From: Laspinema palackyanum D2c
GTDB taxonomy: Bacteria > Cyanobacteriota > Cyanobacteriia > Cyanobacteriales > Laspinemataceae
Length of the DNA stretch: 64,000 bases
Reading direction: 5' to 3'
Assembly (NCBI RefSeq): GCF_025370875.1
Contig: NZ_JAMXFD010000004.1
Span: forward strand, 1 to 64,000
In this document: positions 27,727 through 37,188 of the stretch, one piece after another
Position numbering within the stretch: position 1 is the stretch's first letter
Layout of the letters: each line of letters opens with the position of its first letter
Made by a program: the position numbers and the translations under genes
Notes under the pieces: model-generated
Databases searched by the model: none
Seen by the model: the letters and a program-made list of their open reading frames with translations, nothing else
Told to the model about the DNA's origin: nothing

Positions 27727-28218
27727 TTAAGGCTGCTTCACCTCTCGTTCCCGTTCCCAGCGTTGGACTAACCGAGGCAGTTCTCCTTCAAAAAAAGCGT
27801 GAAAATTTCGCATTTCCTCCAGTCGTTGCCGACGTTCGTCTGGTTCTCCTTCCAGTAACCCCAGTCCCCGTTCAGCTATTTCGCGCACCGCTTTAATTTG
27901 GGCGGTTTTTTGTTGAATTAATTCGGTCCAAGCACCTAATTTGATACAAAAATAATCTCGGCGATCGCCCGGTAAACTGATGCGATCGACGATTCCCGCT
28001 TGAATCAACAACCGAGACATGGTGCTAATTGACCCTTTAGAAGCCTGTAACGCTTCCGCCAGTTGACTCAAGGACTGATGCGGAGGGTCTGCAATCAACA
28101 ACCACCCGAGAATTCGTCCCGCCATCCTCGGCATCCCGCTCAGTTCAAACAATAGGCCCACTTCTTCCACAAAGCGCCTCAGTTCAAACTGTTGCGCCTC
28201 TTTATCGACTCTGGACAT
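27727..28218 (-). CDS. GbsR/MarR-type transcriptional regulator
   Basis: The 163-residue protein has a winged helix-turn-helix (residues about 30-95) with ASKGSISTMSRLLIQAGIVDR as recognition helix, followed by the wing sequence PGDRRDYF and a C-terminal helical dimerisation region, the GbsR/MarR pattern. It is the first gene of the minus-strand set with the membrane fusion protein and permease, so it probably controls this efflux unit, likely in response to a small ligand. Confidence 0.88.
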   Translation of the reverse strand: MSRVDKEAQQFELRRFVEEVGLLFELSGMPRMAGRILGWLLIADPPHQSLSQLAEALQASKGSISTMSRLLIQAGIVDRISLPGDRRDYFCIKLGAWTELIQQKTAQIKAVREIAERGLGLLEGEPDERRQRLEEMRNFHAFFEGELPRLVQRWEREREVKQP

Positions 28219-28239
28219 ACTTGCCCTAGATGAATTGCT

Positions 28240-28497
28240 TTATTCACAATTGTAGCAAAGTTTTGACTGTTTAGTAAAGACTGAACGAAATGAATTTTTA
28301 CAGCAGCCACCCCTCTGTAGGGGCCATTCGCGAATGGCCCCCAATCTAATCAGGGAGAGGTCAGAAAAACTTGATAAAATTTTTGATAACCGCTCAATTT
28401 TGTACAGTTTAAGAGTCTTCCGTTGTTGTTTAGGCTGTTCTAAAAAAATAATTTCTACCGTATCTCCCGCATGAAAAGGCAAACCTGTTAATTCCAA
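28240..28497 (-). pseudogene. Fragment of a small antitoxin-like gene
   Basis: The frame reads LTGLPFHAGDTVEIIFLEQPKQ, matching the N-terminal motif (LPFHAG..VEVI.L) of small cyanobacterial antitoxin-like proteins. It lacks a proper start (a stop lies directly before it), has no normal C-terminus, and runs into the TAGGGGC-type palindrome at 28320. Probably a relic. Confidence 0.35.
28320..28341. repeat. TAGGGGC-family perfect palindrome
   Basis: GGGGCCATTCG is followed by its exact reverse complement. Third member of the family seen in this window. The rest of 28342-28618 holds no supported gene. Confidence 0.8.
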
Positions 28498-28618
28498 TCA
28501 ACCATCTTTACTGAATGCAATCGTGAGTTTGTGAGCATTTTGTGAGCATTTATTGATGTAGTTTTAAATAATTAATAACGGTAAATTATCAATTATCAAT
28601 TATCAATTATCAATGACC

Positions 28619-30223
28619 CTAATTCACAAAAGAAGTGGCATCTAAATAGTCAATGCGGGCGAGGGGACTGAGGGCGGATAAGACTTGAGTGCCATAGCTG
28701 CGGTAGAGGACGCGACTATCCAAAAGGGCGACGATGCCTTGGCGTTGCCGAACGGGTGCAGTCGCCCGTTGGAGTTCTCGCAAGGCTGTTGGTAACAGAT
28801 ACAATCTAAACCAGTCTTGCCGTTCGCGTTTGTAGTGAGCAACACGACCCGCAACTAAAGGATTTTCTAGAGACGGAATCGGCAAAGTGGCGATCGCCAG
28901 CAACTTGGGTGCGGGTAATGTGCCTTGATGTTCTCGCCAAAACTCCCAACCCGTAATTAAAATACTCTGTTCATCGACTTGAGTCTTCTCCACCTGCACC
29001 CGAGATCCAAACTCTGCCGCCAAAATTGACCCTAAGCGGGGTTTGAGAGGCATATCTCCGACTAAGATGACAATCGGTCCGGGAGTGGTTGCCGCAATAC
29101 ACAGAAGGGTTCTAAGTTGTTCTAATAATGCGGGTTCAAACTGAGGGGTATTCGGCATGGGAATCCCCTCGGGTAAATAGAGTTGAATCATCTCATTTTG
29201 GCGATCGGGAGAGAATTTCAGGGTGGTAACATCTCCCAATCCCAATTGCTGGCGATAAATTGGCGCTGAGGTTTCTAAATCTAACGCCCCCCCAATCAAC
29301 ACAACCGGCTGCTGGTCCCAGATGGGCGCTAAGGCTGAAGCTACTTCCACCGGGGTTGCAGATAGGGTAAATTGGCCTAACTGTCGGTCAATGGCGGCCC
29401 AAAGGAGTCGATTCCCGCTATGAAACTGCTGCCAAAAGTGAATCCAGCGATCGGGCAGTTCTGGGGATGGAGGATGACTGGAGACGGTGGTAGTCCCGTT
29501 GCGCTGTTGCAGGGTGTGATAGAGCCCCTGTAAGATTCCTTCTTCCTCCGACTCCAGCATTGAACATCCGTAGGGGTTGGCGGGATGTTGGAACAAGGCA
29601 CGAGTCAGTTGCACTCTGACATCGCGAATGATGGCAGCACAATTGGGACGGGAGACCATCAATTGATTCCAGTCCCAAGATTGGAGGGTGATGCTGAGTT
29701 GCTCACTGGCCCAGGATTCTAGGTCATCGGCCCCGTCAATAATCGTGGGAATTCCTGGGGGGATTTGGGTGCGATCGCCCAGAACATCTTCCAACCACAA
29801 TCTCGGGGAAATAATCAGCAATCCTTGAAAATCCGCACCGGGCCACCGCCAACCCCCCGAGGCCCCATCGGTAACCGTGCGAATGGTCTTATTTGTCTCA
29901 ATCCACTGCTGCATCTGGGGGATTTCCACCAACAGTAACCGCTGTTGAATTGCTTCTGGGGCGACTAAAATCGCGGGTCCGGGCCAAATCAGGATCGGGG
30001 TCAAGTAACTGAGGCGATGTCCGCCATGAGCGCCCACTGATGGGATGCCGGTTTGAATCACCGCACTCCGACCCACCCGAAACGCACGGGCCACTAACCG
30101 CGCCATCGACAAATGATGCGGCCAATAGGGTTCACCTTGCGATCGCAGGAATGCTCTGAGTTGTTGGTGGACTTCTAATTCAATCACAACAGGACGATAT
30201 CGGATCGGCATTAATCCGGACAA
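28619..30223 (-). CDS. DinG-like helicase homologue with degenerate Walker motifs
   Basis: The 534-residue product keeps the C-terminal helicase signature of DinG/XPD-type enzymes (NPLVAGRVAHYKRERQDWFRLYLLPTALRELQRA..R...GIVALLDSRVLYRSYG) and the spacing of the N-terminal half. Where DinG has the Walker A loop GTGTGKT, this protein reads PSVGAHGGHRLSYL, with no GK(T/S). Where it should have DEAH, it reads IIDGADDLES. No Fe-S Cys cluster is visible. It is therefore probably inactive as an ATPase and may be a structural or regulatory homologue. The start MSGLMPIRYRP has a second in-frame ATG four codons later. Confidence 0.75.
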   Translation of the reverse strand: MSGLMPIRYRPVVIELEVHQQLRAFLRSQGEPYWPHHLSMARLVARAFRVGRSAVIQTGIPSVGAHGGHRLSYLTPILIWPGPAILVAPEAIQQRLLLVEIPQMQQWIETNKTIRTVTDGASGGWRWPGADFQGLLIISPRLWLEDVLGDRTQIPPGIPTIIDGADDLESWASEQLSITLQSWDWNQLMVSRPNCAAIIRDVRVQLTRALFQHPANPYGCSMLESEEEGILQGLYHTLQQRNGTTTVSSHPPSPELPDRWIHFWQQFHSGNRLLWAAIDRQLGQFTLSATPVEVASALAPIWDQQPVVLIGGALDLETSAPIYRQQLGLGDVTTLKFSPDRQNEMIQLYLPEGIPMPNTPQFEPALLEQLRTLLCIAATTPGPIVILVGDMPLKPRLGSILAAEFGSRVQVEKTQVDEQSILITGWEFWREHQGTLPAPKLLAIATLPIPSLENPLVAGRVAHYKRERQDWFRLYLLPTALRELQRATAPVRQRQGIVALLDSRVLYRSYGTQVLSALSPLARIDYLDATSFVN

Positions 30224-30253
30224 GATGTAATCGTGAGGTGGGATGGGGAGGTT

Positions 30254-30346
30254 GTTCGTAGTAACGACTTCAGTCGTTATCCATGTTCGTAGTAACGACT
30301 TCAGTCGTTATCCATGTTTGTAGTAACGACTTCAGTCGTTATCCAT
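30254..30346. repeat. Three direct copies of a 31-bp repeat
   Basis: Copies start at 30254, 30285 and 30316 and lead directly into the left end of the element at 30347. Core GTAGTAACGACTTCAGTCGTT. Confidence 0.85.
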
Positions 30347-30503
30347 GTTCGTAGTAACGACTTCAGTCGTATCATGGCTGAAGCCGTGAGACGGACCATG
30401 AGCGGCTTAAGCGCCTGTAAAGGAACTGGAAGATCGGGACAGGGGTGCGTTACTTGGCGTAAAGCCAAGTAACGCGGAAACGACTGAAGTCGTTACTACA
30501 AAC
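30347..30503. mobile_element. MITE-like element, copy B
   Basis: About 157 bp bounded by inverted cores (30347-30370 and 30478-30503). The internal perfect hairpin is GCGTTACTTGGC (30447-30458) with GCCAAGTAACGC (30464-30475). Compared with copies A and C, one stem base pair is G-C there and T-A here, a compensatory change that supports selection on, or copying of, the folded form. Confidence 0.75.
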
Positions 30504-30586
30504 GAAGAGTACGACTGAAGTCGTGACGTTGAACGGGGAACTTCATCTCCCCCATTCCCCCATCCAAGCTAGAGCCTCAATATAGC

Positions 30587-30611
30587 GTAGGGTGGGCATT
30601 GCCCACCCTAC
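30587..30611 (-). terminator. Inverted repeat, possible terminator of the lipoprotein gene
   Basis: GTAGGGTGGGCA / TGCCCACCCTAC with a 1-base centre lies 13 bases beyond the stop of the minus-strand gene at 30624. No T tract follows, so it may instead be an interspersed palindrome. Confidence 0.5.
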
Positions 30612-30623
30612 AGATAGCTAAAT

Positions 30624-31496
30624 TTAACGGCGGCGTCTTGTGCCACCGCCTGAGCGACGGGGGGCCGATCGCGTGGGAGAGGAGGAACCCCCACTGCCAA
30701 AACTGCCACGACGAGGAGTAGAACTGCCGGATGAGTTGGAGGCAGGGCGTTGTAGGTTGCTGCCACCCACACCGGACCCAGTAGGCCGAGAGTTCGTGCT
30801 TCCCGTGGCGGGACGATTGACATTACTGGGATTCGACCGAACTCGACCCGTTGTCCGCAATGAGTTCTGGCGATTTTTAACCGCTGGGGGTGGAGATTGG
30901 TAGCGGTTGCTATATTGCTGGACCGCTTGCTGATATGAGTTGCCATACCCGCCATAACCCGTCATGACTACCCCAGGTTGATACATCGGGGGAACGTAAT
31001 AGCGGGGGGTAAACAGCGCATTGGCAACCATTTGTCCGGCGATCGCACCGGCAAAGGGAGTCCAGAAGCTAGATTGCTGGCGAACAATTACCGTTTCCGG
31101 TTGGCCGGTTTGCGGGTTGGGTTGGGTTTCGGTTACCGCGTGAATATATTCAATTTTGAAGTCTTCGGTCAAATGCAGGGAAGCTTGACCGGACTCCACC
31201 TGAAGGTAACTTTTTTGACCGGCAGAAATTTCTTCGGGAGTTAAACTCGCCATTGGCAAGTCATCGGTGTTATAGACCGAGGGGGATGCATTGAGCAGAA
31301 ACAGGCTATATTCCCCGTTGGCATCGTTATAGCTGGCCTGCTGGACGGGATAGCGACCGTCAGCCATTCTTGTTGGGGTAACGGAGGTGCTGGGGTTGGA
31401 TCCGCTGGAGGAAGACGAACCTGTGCTGGTGCTACAGGCGGTGGTGGTCCAACAGAGCATGAATACCATTAAGACTGGGATTAGTTTGCGGAACAT
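30624..31496 (-). CDS. Lipoprotein with Ser/Gly/Arg-rich C-terminus
   Basis: The 290-residue protein has a signal peptide with a lipobox-like WTTTAC (Cys at about residue 21), so it is probably lipidated and exported. A Ser/Thr linker follows, then a domain of about 100 residues (DGRYPVQQASYNDANGEYSLFLLN...), a short Gly/Tyr-rich part with one hydrophobic stretch (WTPFAGAIAGQMVANALF), and a low-complexity Ser/Gly/Arg tail ending GGGTRRRR. I cannot name a family. The basic tail could bind nucleic acid or anionic polymers outside the cell. Confidence 0.75.
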   Translation of the reverse strand: MFRKLIPVLMVFMLCWTTTACSTSTGSSSSSGSNPSTSVTPTRMADGRYPVQQASYNDANGEYSLFLLNASPSVYNTDDLPMASLTPEEISAGQKSYLQVESGQASLHLTEDFKIEYIHAVTETQPNPQTGQPETVIVRQQSSFWTPFAGAIAGQMVANALFTPRYYVPPMYQPGVVMTGYGGYGNSYQQAVQQYSNRYQSPPPAVKNRQNSLRTTGRVRSNPSNVNRPATGSTNSRPTGSGVGGSNLQRPASNSSGSSTPRRGSFGSGGSSSPTRSAPRRSGGGTRRRR

Positions 31497-31611
31497 GGCG
31501 GAGGTACTGCATGAAATTGATTCAAGTCAAGATTCACCGGACCGAGTTGCTCAGTCCGGTTGCTCTTTTCTTGATTGTAAGAGAAGACTATTTTGGATGA
31601 CAGGTGGGGTT

Positions 31612-32199
31612 TTACAGAGGGATGAGTTCGGGAAAATACTCAAGGATTTGGTCTTCGGTGAGTTCTTCCCCGATCGCCGCCGGTGAAAAGTGGATTTGAA
31701 TGCCACGGAGTCGCTCTTGGTAATGCAGGGCGATCGCGGCTTTCAGACCCGCTTGTAACGCTGCCACATTAGAGAGGTCGGTTTCCAGTTCCGGGACTTC
31801 TCCCTCTGCCGCTAAGGTGATCATGACGACGACATTGCGAGTCACCGGGAGAGATAAGGTTTCTTCGGCAGAATCTGCTAACCGGACTTCACTGCCATAT
31901 CGAGCAGCCGAGTCGGTAAATAGCTCGGTCCAATAGTCCCCTGCTTCCCCTTCGTCCCAGACCACATCCCCTTCATTGGCGGCAGACTTCCAATAGTCAT
32001 CGTACCGCAAGAGACTTTCGGTGATTTCTACCAGGGCCTCCCCGAGGGTTTCCAGGTCTCCATCGCTATCGAGAACGGGTCGGATGCCTTGGTTGAGTAC
32101 ACCCAACAGGGGAGCCACGTCATTCCCGGCGAGATGGAGAAAGATTCGGGAGACGACAAACCGGGAACGGCCCATCATTTTTTTAAAGCGATCGCGCAT
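31612..32199 (-). CDS. DUF1517-family protein
   Basis: The 195-residue protein matches the cyanobacterial/plastid DUF1517 family in its second half: PVTRNVVVMITLAAEGEVPEL, then a helix AALQAGLKAAIALH, then GIQIHFSPA and a DQILEYFPEL end. Unlike many members it lacks an N-terminal membrane segment, so it is probably cytoplasmic. The ATG start MRDRFKKMMG fits. It is separated by 115 bp from the lipoprotein gene on the same strand. Function of the family is unknown. Confidence 0.8.
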   Translation of the reverse strand: MRDRFKKMMGRSRFVVSRIFLHLAGNDVAPLLGVLNQGIRPVLDSDGDLETLGEALVEITESLLRYDDYWKSAANEGDVVWDEGEAGDYWTELFTDSAARYGSEVRLADSAEETLSLPVTRNVVVMITLAAEGEVPELETDLSNVAALQAGLKAAIALHYQERLRGIQIHFSPAAIGEELTEDQILEYFPELIPL

Positions 32200-32318
32200 A
32201 AGTCTCGATTGGCAAATAAACTCAGAAAAGTAGGGTGTAAAAACTCGACTCCCTTCCGGTTGTCAGGTTTTTTCTTAAAAATTATATACCCATTCTATTT
32301 TACGAAAAAAACGAGCGA

Positions 32319-33881
32319 TTAACTATCGAGATAGTAAAATCCATCAATAAATTCCACTAAATGATTAATGCTGGGTAAAGCAAATTTGGTGGCTTTCATC
32401 GTGGTTCCTGTGGCGGTTTTGACCGAACCCGACGGCCCGATGTTGCGTTTTCCAAAACTGCCATCATAATAGACTTGAAGACTTTGGTCGCTGGAATTAG
32501 TCAGCAACACTTGGGTGGGGGATTCAAAAAAGTTGTAGGTGTCGCTGGGGGTGAGGGTAACCGGAGGGATTTGAAGGTCATTGACCCCATGAATGGTTTG
32601 ACTGAGGGCGGTACTCAGTTGTTTAATTTGTTTAATCGCCTCCATGCTGTGACTGTTAATCGCATAGGCTTGCAGCATTTTCATTAAGGTGATGATATTT
32701 TTCTGAGTAGAGATGGCATTTTTAAAGGGGATAATGCCAATATAAGCGATGGGAAAAATATCGCGATCGCTATCAATTTTAAAAACCAATTCGGTGCGAC
32801 GGTAGCCTACATTAATACTGGGAGGATGAGGCATCATTTCCCCTTGACTGGCAATTTGATGGTAAACCTGAGCTAAGGTTTGATTGGCCTCATGAGTTAA
32901 GGGAGCATCAATGATAATCCGAACCGTTGGGGGGGTTTGATTAAAAAATTTTTTAGCTTCTTCGGCGGAAAAGCGATAGATTTGAGTGCGATCGCCATGA
33001 GGACTCAAGTCAACCCACTCGCAAGTAATCCCTTCAGTTTTGAGGTTGTAGCGGGAAACGCCGTAGAGTTTTGCGCCGGTGAGAGTCGCGCCACTGAGGT
33101 CCGCACCCACCCACTCCACCCGGATTAAATTAGATTGGGTCAAATCCGCATGGACGAAACTGGAATTAATCAGGTTTGCGTTACTTAAGTCCCCTCCAAG
33201 CAAGTTAGCTCCGCTGAGTTTTGCCTCACTTAAGTCAGCCCATCGCAGATTGGCTCCACTTAAATCCGCCCAACGGAGATTGGCCCCACTGAGATTGGCC
33301 CCACTGAGATTGACCCGACTGAGGTTCGCGTGGCGGAGTTCTGCCTCGGTCAGGTCGGAGCCACTGAGTTCGGACCGGCTCAGGTCCGTCCCGCTTAATG
33401 TTGCCCGTTCCAGATTGGAGCTTGTCAGGTTCGTTCCCCGCATATCGGCTTCACTTAAGTTAGAACCACTCAAGTTCACTTGTCGGAGTTTGGCCTCTCG
33501 TAAATCGGCTCCGCTGAGGTTAGCCTCGCTTAAGTTGGCTCGACTGAGTTCAGCGCGGACTAATTCGGCGCGAATCAAAGCCGCTTGAATCAACTCCGCA
33601 CCGCTGAGGTTAGCGCGGACCAGATTTGCGACATTGAGAATGGCACCATTGAGCTTGGCCTTACTGAGATTGGCCCCACTCATGCGAGCCACATTAAGTT
33701 TTGCGCCGGTGAGGTCCGCCTCACTGAGATTAGCTCCGCTGAGATTTGCAATACTGAGGGTGGCGTTACTGAAGTTTGCGCCACTGAGATTGGCTCGACT
33801 GAGATTAATTTCGGTCAGATCCATCCCAGAAAAGTCTCTTTCTCCTGCTGCATATTTTTTGATAATATCCTCGGCTTGCAT
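32319..33881 (-). CDS. Pentapeptide-repeat protein with unknown C-terminal domain (copy 1)
   Basis: The 520-residue product starts with a short helical cap (MQAEDIIKKYAAGERDFSGM), followed by about 250 residues of A(N/D)LSG-type pentapeptides that should form a right-handed quadrilateral beta helix. A C-terminal region of about 230 residues follows and is not pentapeptide; its conserved features with copy 2 are EWVDLSPHGDRTQIYRF, an alpha/beta stretch with PPTVRIIIDA, and LLTNSSDQSLQVYYDGSFGKR. No membrane segment or catalytic motif is visible. Copy 2 lies 127 bp upstream. Confidence 0.85.
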   Translation of the reverse strand: MQAEDIIKKYAAGERDFSGMDLTEINLSRANLSGANFSNATLSIANLSGANLSEADLTGAKLNVARMSGANLSKAKLNGAILNVANLVRANLSGAELIQAALIRAELVRAELSRANLSEANLSGADLREAKLRQVNLSGSNLSEADMRGTNLTSSNLERATLSGTDLSRSELSGSDLTEAELRHANLSRVNLSGANLSGANLRWADLSGANLRWADLSEAKLSGANLLGGDLSNANLINSSFVHADLTQSNLIRVEWVGADLSGATLTGAKLYGVSRYNLKTEGITCEWVDLSPHGDRTQIYRFSAEEAKKFFNQTPPTVRIIIDAPLTHEANQTLAQVYHQIASQGEMMPHPPSINVGYRRTELVFKIDSDRDIFPIAYIGIIPFKNAISTQKNIITLMKMLQAYAINSHSMEAIKQIKQLSTALSQTIHGVNDLQIPPVTLTPSDTYNFFESPTQVLLTNSSDQSLQVYYDGSFGKRNIGPSGSVKTATGTTMKATKFALPSINHLVEFIDGFYYLDS

Positions 33882-34008
33882 AGATGGTATTCCTGTGAAG
33901 AAAGTGTTGATGGGTTAGTGGGGTACGCGCTCAGGGGATCCTGGAGGCCAAAATTAGGAAAAAAAGGAGAGGAAAGAGGGTAGACAATAGAGAATGGAGG
34001 AAGATATT

Positions 34009-35547
34009 TTATTTCTGAGAGATGGCATTCGAGGAAAAGTGCAAGCCTTTGATAAAATTAACCAGCAAGTTGACTGGGGGTAGAGAAAAATTTGGACTAG
34101 AAACAACGGGTCCAGTAGGCACTCCGTTGTTGCCGAGGGCGATATTAACCAGCCGTTTCCCAAAATGGGGATTGTGATGGACATCTAAGGTGCGATCGCC
34201 GGAATTAGTCAACACCGTTTGCGTGGGAGATTGGAAGAACTTTCCCCGTTGCACAATTCGAGAAAAAGTCTGGGAGTTTTTAATTTCCTTGACCTTTTCT
34301 CGGGCATCATTGAGTAACCCAGAAATTTCTTCTGATTCAATCATATCCACTAAATGTTCCAGATTTTCTTGGGTCACCCCGGCATCTTTAAAGGGGAGAA
34401 TTGCCACATAAGCTGTAGAGAACAATAACAGATCATTGCCGATTTTAAAGCTGAGTTTGGTGCGCCGGGAACTCACTTCAATATTGGGCGGTTCGATTAA
34501 GTCAGGATAGCGATGGGCGATTTGATGGTAGGCCAAGGCTAAGGCTAAATGAGCATCTTGGTCGAGGGCCGCATCAATCAGCAGGTCCACCGTGGGTAGA
34601 GTTTGATGAAAAAAGGTTTCCGAGGTTTCTGGGGTAAAGCGGTAGACTTGAGTGCGATCGCCATTGGGACTCAGATCCAGCCACTCGCAGATAATCCCTT
34701 CCGTTTTCAAACCAAACCGAGACACCCCATGCAGTTTGGCTCCGGTTAAGGTTGCACCGGAAATATCTGCTCCCGTCCAGTCCACTTGGATCATATTGGC
34801 GTAGGTCAAATCCGCATACACCAAACTCGCATCCAATAAATTGGCTTGACTCAAGTCTGCACCTCGGAGGTTAGCGCCGCTCAATTTAGCGCCACTGAGG
34901 TCCGCACCTCGCAAGTTCGCCTCACTTAAATCAGCCCAGCGCAAATTAGCTCCAGAAAGGTCTACTCCCATGAGCTTGGTATGAGACAGATCCGCTTGGC
35001 GCAACTCACAATTTCTGAGGTTGGCTCCACTGAGGTCCGCACCACTGAGGTTCGTCTCTCTTAAATTAGCCTGTTCCAGATTAGCCCCCATTAAAGAGGC
35101 TCCTCTCATGTCCGCTTCACTGACATTAGCGCTGACTAGATAGGCTTGTCGGAGTTTTGCTTCGCGGAGGTTGGCCCCATTGAGGTCCGCTTGGGTGAGG
35201 TTCGCACCGCTGAGTTCGGCACGCATGAGTTCGGCACGGATCAACGAGGCTTGAATTAACAGGGTTCCGCGTAGATCCGCCCGAACTAAGTTGGCAACAT
35301 TGAGGTCCGCTCCATTGAGATTGGCTCCACTCAGGTGAGCGCTGTTAAGTTTCGCAACATTGAGCTTGGCATGGCTGAGATTGGCTCCAGTGAGGTCAGC
35401 ACCGCTAAGATTGGCAATACTCAGGTTGGACCCACTTAGGTTGACTTCGCTAAGATTAACTTGACTGAGATTGACTTCAGTCAGCATAACCCCAGGAAAG
35501 TCTCTGGCACCAGCTAGATATTTTTTGATTAGTTCTTCAGCTTCCAT
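34009..35547 (-). CDS. Pentapeptide-repeat protein with unknown C-terminal domain (copy 2)
   Basis: The 512-residue paralogue of the 32319-33881 product has the same three parts: cap (MEAEELIKKYLAGARDFPGV), pentapeptide region (about residues 20-272) and the C-terminal domain with EWLDLSPNGDRTQVYRF, LPTVDLLIDAALDQDAH and LTNSGDRTLDVHHNPHFGKR. The two genes are a tandem duplication that has diverged to roughly half identity by eye. The C-terminal domain is the part that could tell what they do; I recognise no family. Confidence 0.85.
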   Translation of the reverse strand: MEAEELIKKYLAGARDFPGVMLTEVNLSQVNLSEVNLSGSNLSIANLSGADLTGANLSHAKLNVAKLNSAHLSGANLNGADLNVANLVRADLRGTLLIQASLIRAELMRAELSGANLTQADLNGANLREAKLRQAYLVSANVSEADMRGASLMGANLEQANLRETNLSGADLSGANLRNCELRQADLSHTKLMGVDLSGANLRWADLSEANLRGADLSGAKLSGANLRGADLSQANLLDASLVYADLTYANMIQVDWTGADISGATLTGAKLHGVSRFGLKTEGIICEWLDLSPNGDRTQVYRFTPETSETFFHQTLPTVDLLIDAALDQDAHLALALAYHQIAHRYPDLIEPPNIEVSSRRTKLSFKIGNDLLLFSTAYVAILPFKDAGVTQENLEHLVDMIESEEISGLLNDAREKVKEIKNSQTFSRIVQRGKFFQSPTQTVLTNSGDRTLDVHHNPHFGKRLVNIALGNNGVPTGPVVSSPNFSLPPVNLLVNFIKGLHFSSNAISQK

Positions 35548-36166
35548 CGGGGCACCCTGAGAACAGCGGGACTTTACGGAGATAGCAGGCTTGCATTACC
35601 ATCCTAGCGGAAGAGCGATCGCCATATAGGAAAGTCCCCGCTTGTGGTACTGCTGAGTCGTTGGGAATCGTTCCCGGGATTGAAAACCACGGGAGGGATT
35701 GTTCCATGCAATTGCTAAGGGTTAGGCGATCGCCATCCATCACAAAATCACCAAACGCACCAAGGGGGATAACTTCCACCAGAACACCGGGAGATCGACT
35801 CACTCTAACATTTTCTGACCCTCAATCTTCCTAATTTTTCCCAGGGCGATCGACAAGGTTAACCCCCATCGGTTATCGGGGCCTTCCACTAACGGTCAAC
35901 TAACTGTTGAAGAAGGAAAAGATGAAACCGGCGACAAGTCAAAACAAGTAGGAATTGCTGGGTACCGATTTTTAAAGTGCCAATAGGTGAATTATTCCCC
36001 GTTAGGGGCAAGGCGCTCGCCCACTGCAACTTGGATGAGTTTTAGCAGTTTCCCTTGTCACGGACTGGAGTAATTTGGTTCCCCTCGGGTCTGGGGAATG
36101 GCGATGGGATTCGCAAGGAGCCAACTGGGGTCATAATAAATCGGAATTAGGTATTTAAAAGAGCCG
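35548..36166. other. Gene-free region upstream of tyrA
   Basis: About 620 bp between divergent genes. No supported gene; no clear promoter pair. It contains several HIP1-like GCGATCGC octamers (for example near 35616 and 35728). Confidence 0.45.
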
Positions 36167-37033
36167 ATGAACGTTGGAATTGTGGGTCTGGGTTTAATTG
36201 GAGGTTCCTTGGCGTTGGATTTGCGATCGCAGGGTCACCGCATTTTAGGGGTGTCCCGTCGCCCACAAACTTGCCAGGAAGCGGTAACGCGCCAAATCGT
36301 GGATGAGGCAGATGTAGAGATGACCCTGATGGCAAACGCCGAAGTGGTATTTATATGCACGCCGATCGCGGCGATCGCTTGGACCGTAGAACGACTTATC
36401 CCCCATCTCAACCCTACCGCTATCATAACGGATGTGGGGTCCGTGAAAATGCCTGTGGTCGAAGCGGTTACTCCCTTATGGGCGAACTTTGTCCCAGCGC
36501 ATCCAATGGCGGGGACGGCAGAAAGCGGACTGGATGCGGCAGTGCCTGATTTATTTGTCGGACGTTCTTATGTGATTACTCCCACAGAGGATACCCCTGC
36601 TGCCGCAGTAGAAACCGTTACCGAGTTGGCACGTTCTCTGGGGTCCCAGGTCTACATAAGCAGCCCTGAAGACCATGATTGTGCCGTTGCTTGGATTTCT
36701 CATTTGCCGGTGTTCGTTTCCGCCAGTTTAATATCCGCCTGTCTGGGGGAACCTGTGGGGAATCGCCTGAAATTAGCCCAACAGATTGCCAGTAGTGGCT
36801 TTCGGGATACCAGCCGAGTCGGTGGGGGTAATCCCGAGTTAGGGGCGATGATGGCGCAGTACAACCGAAAGGAAGTGTTGCGATCGCTCTATGCTTATCG
36901 GGAGCAACTGGACCAGTTCATCGGGGCGATCGAGACCGAAGACTGGAATGCCTTGACCCAGGCCCTAGAACAGACCCAACACCATCGTCCGTTCTTTGTG
37001 GGAACCCCAGACAGCCAGAAGCATTCGCCATAA
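36167..37033 (+). CDS. tyrA: Prephenate/arogenate dehydrogenase
   Basis: TyrA oxidatively decarboxylates prephenate or arogenate in tyrosine biosynthesis; cyanobacterial enzymes are usually arogenate-specific and NADP-dependent. The 288-residue protein opens with the Rossmann motif GLGLIGGSLALDL, with SRRP at the end of strand 2, compatible with NADP. Later come TDVGSVK, the catalytic-region HPMAGTAESG and the DHDCAVAWISHLP block, then GFRDTSR. Length is normal. The ATG at 36167 fits the family start MNVGIVGLG. Substrate preference is inferred from the taxon. Confidence 0.93.
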   Translation: MNVGIVGLGLIGGSLALDLRSQGHRILGVSRRPQTCQEAVTRQIVDEADVEMTLMANAEVVFICTPIAAIAWTVERLIPHLNPTAIITDVGSVKMPVVEAVTPLWANFVPAHPMAGTAESGLDAAVPDLFVGRSYVITPTEDTPAAAVETVTELARSLGSQVYISSPEDHDCAVAWISHLPVFVSASLISACLGEPVGNRLKLAQQIASSGFRDTSRVGGGNPELGAMMAQYNRKEVLRSLYAYREQLDQFIGAIETEDWNALTQALEQTQHHRPFFVGTPDSQKHSP

Positions 37034-37107
37034 CTAGACTCAGGTTCAAACCTAGACCGTTAAGGACCCGAGTGCAGTGGAAATTCCCGGTTCTTTCTTT
37101 GAGGGAG

Positions 37108-37138
37108 TTGTCTCAGAATGGCTGAAAATCGGTACAAT
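37108..37138 (+). promoter_or_regulatory. Candidate promoter upstream of the structured element
   Basis: TTGTCT (37108-37113) and TACAAT (37133-37138) are 19 bases apart. Transcription would start near 37145, about 45 bases before the predicted structure. Confidence 0.4.
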
Positions 37139-37188
37139 AGGAAAAAGAAGCTACCTAATTATTCGAGTTGATTAAAGCGTCCAGGCAC

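Noticed and set aside
33079-33983. Plus-strand frames of up to 169 codons antisense to the pentapeptide gene
   Set aside because: They are mirror frames of the repeat A(N/D)LSG codons, rich in repetitive Leu/Ala/Ser.
35537-35803. 88-codon minus frame before copy 2 of the pentapeptide genes
   Set aside because: It overlaps the gene start and shows no protein-like pattern.
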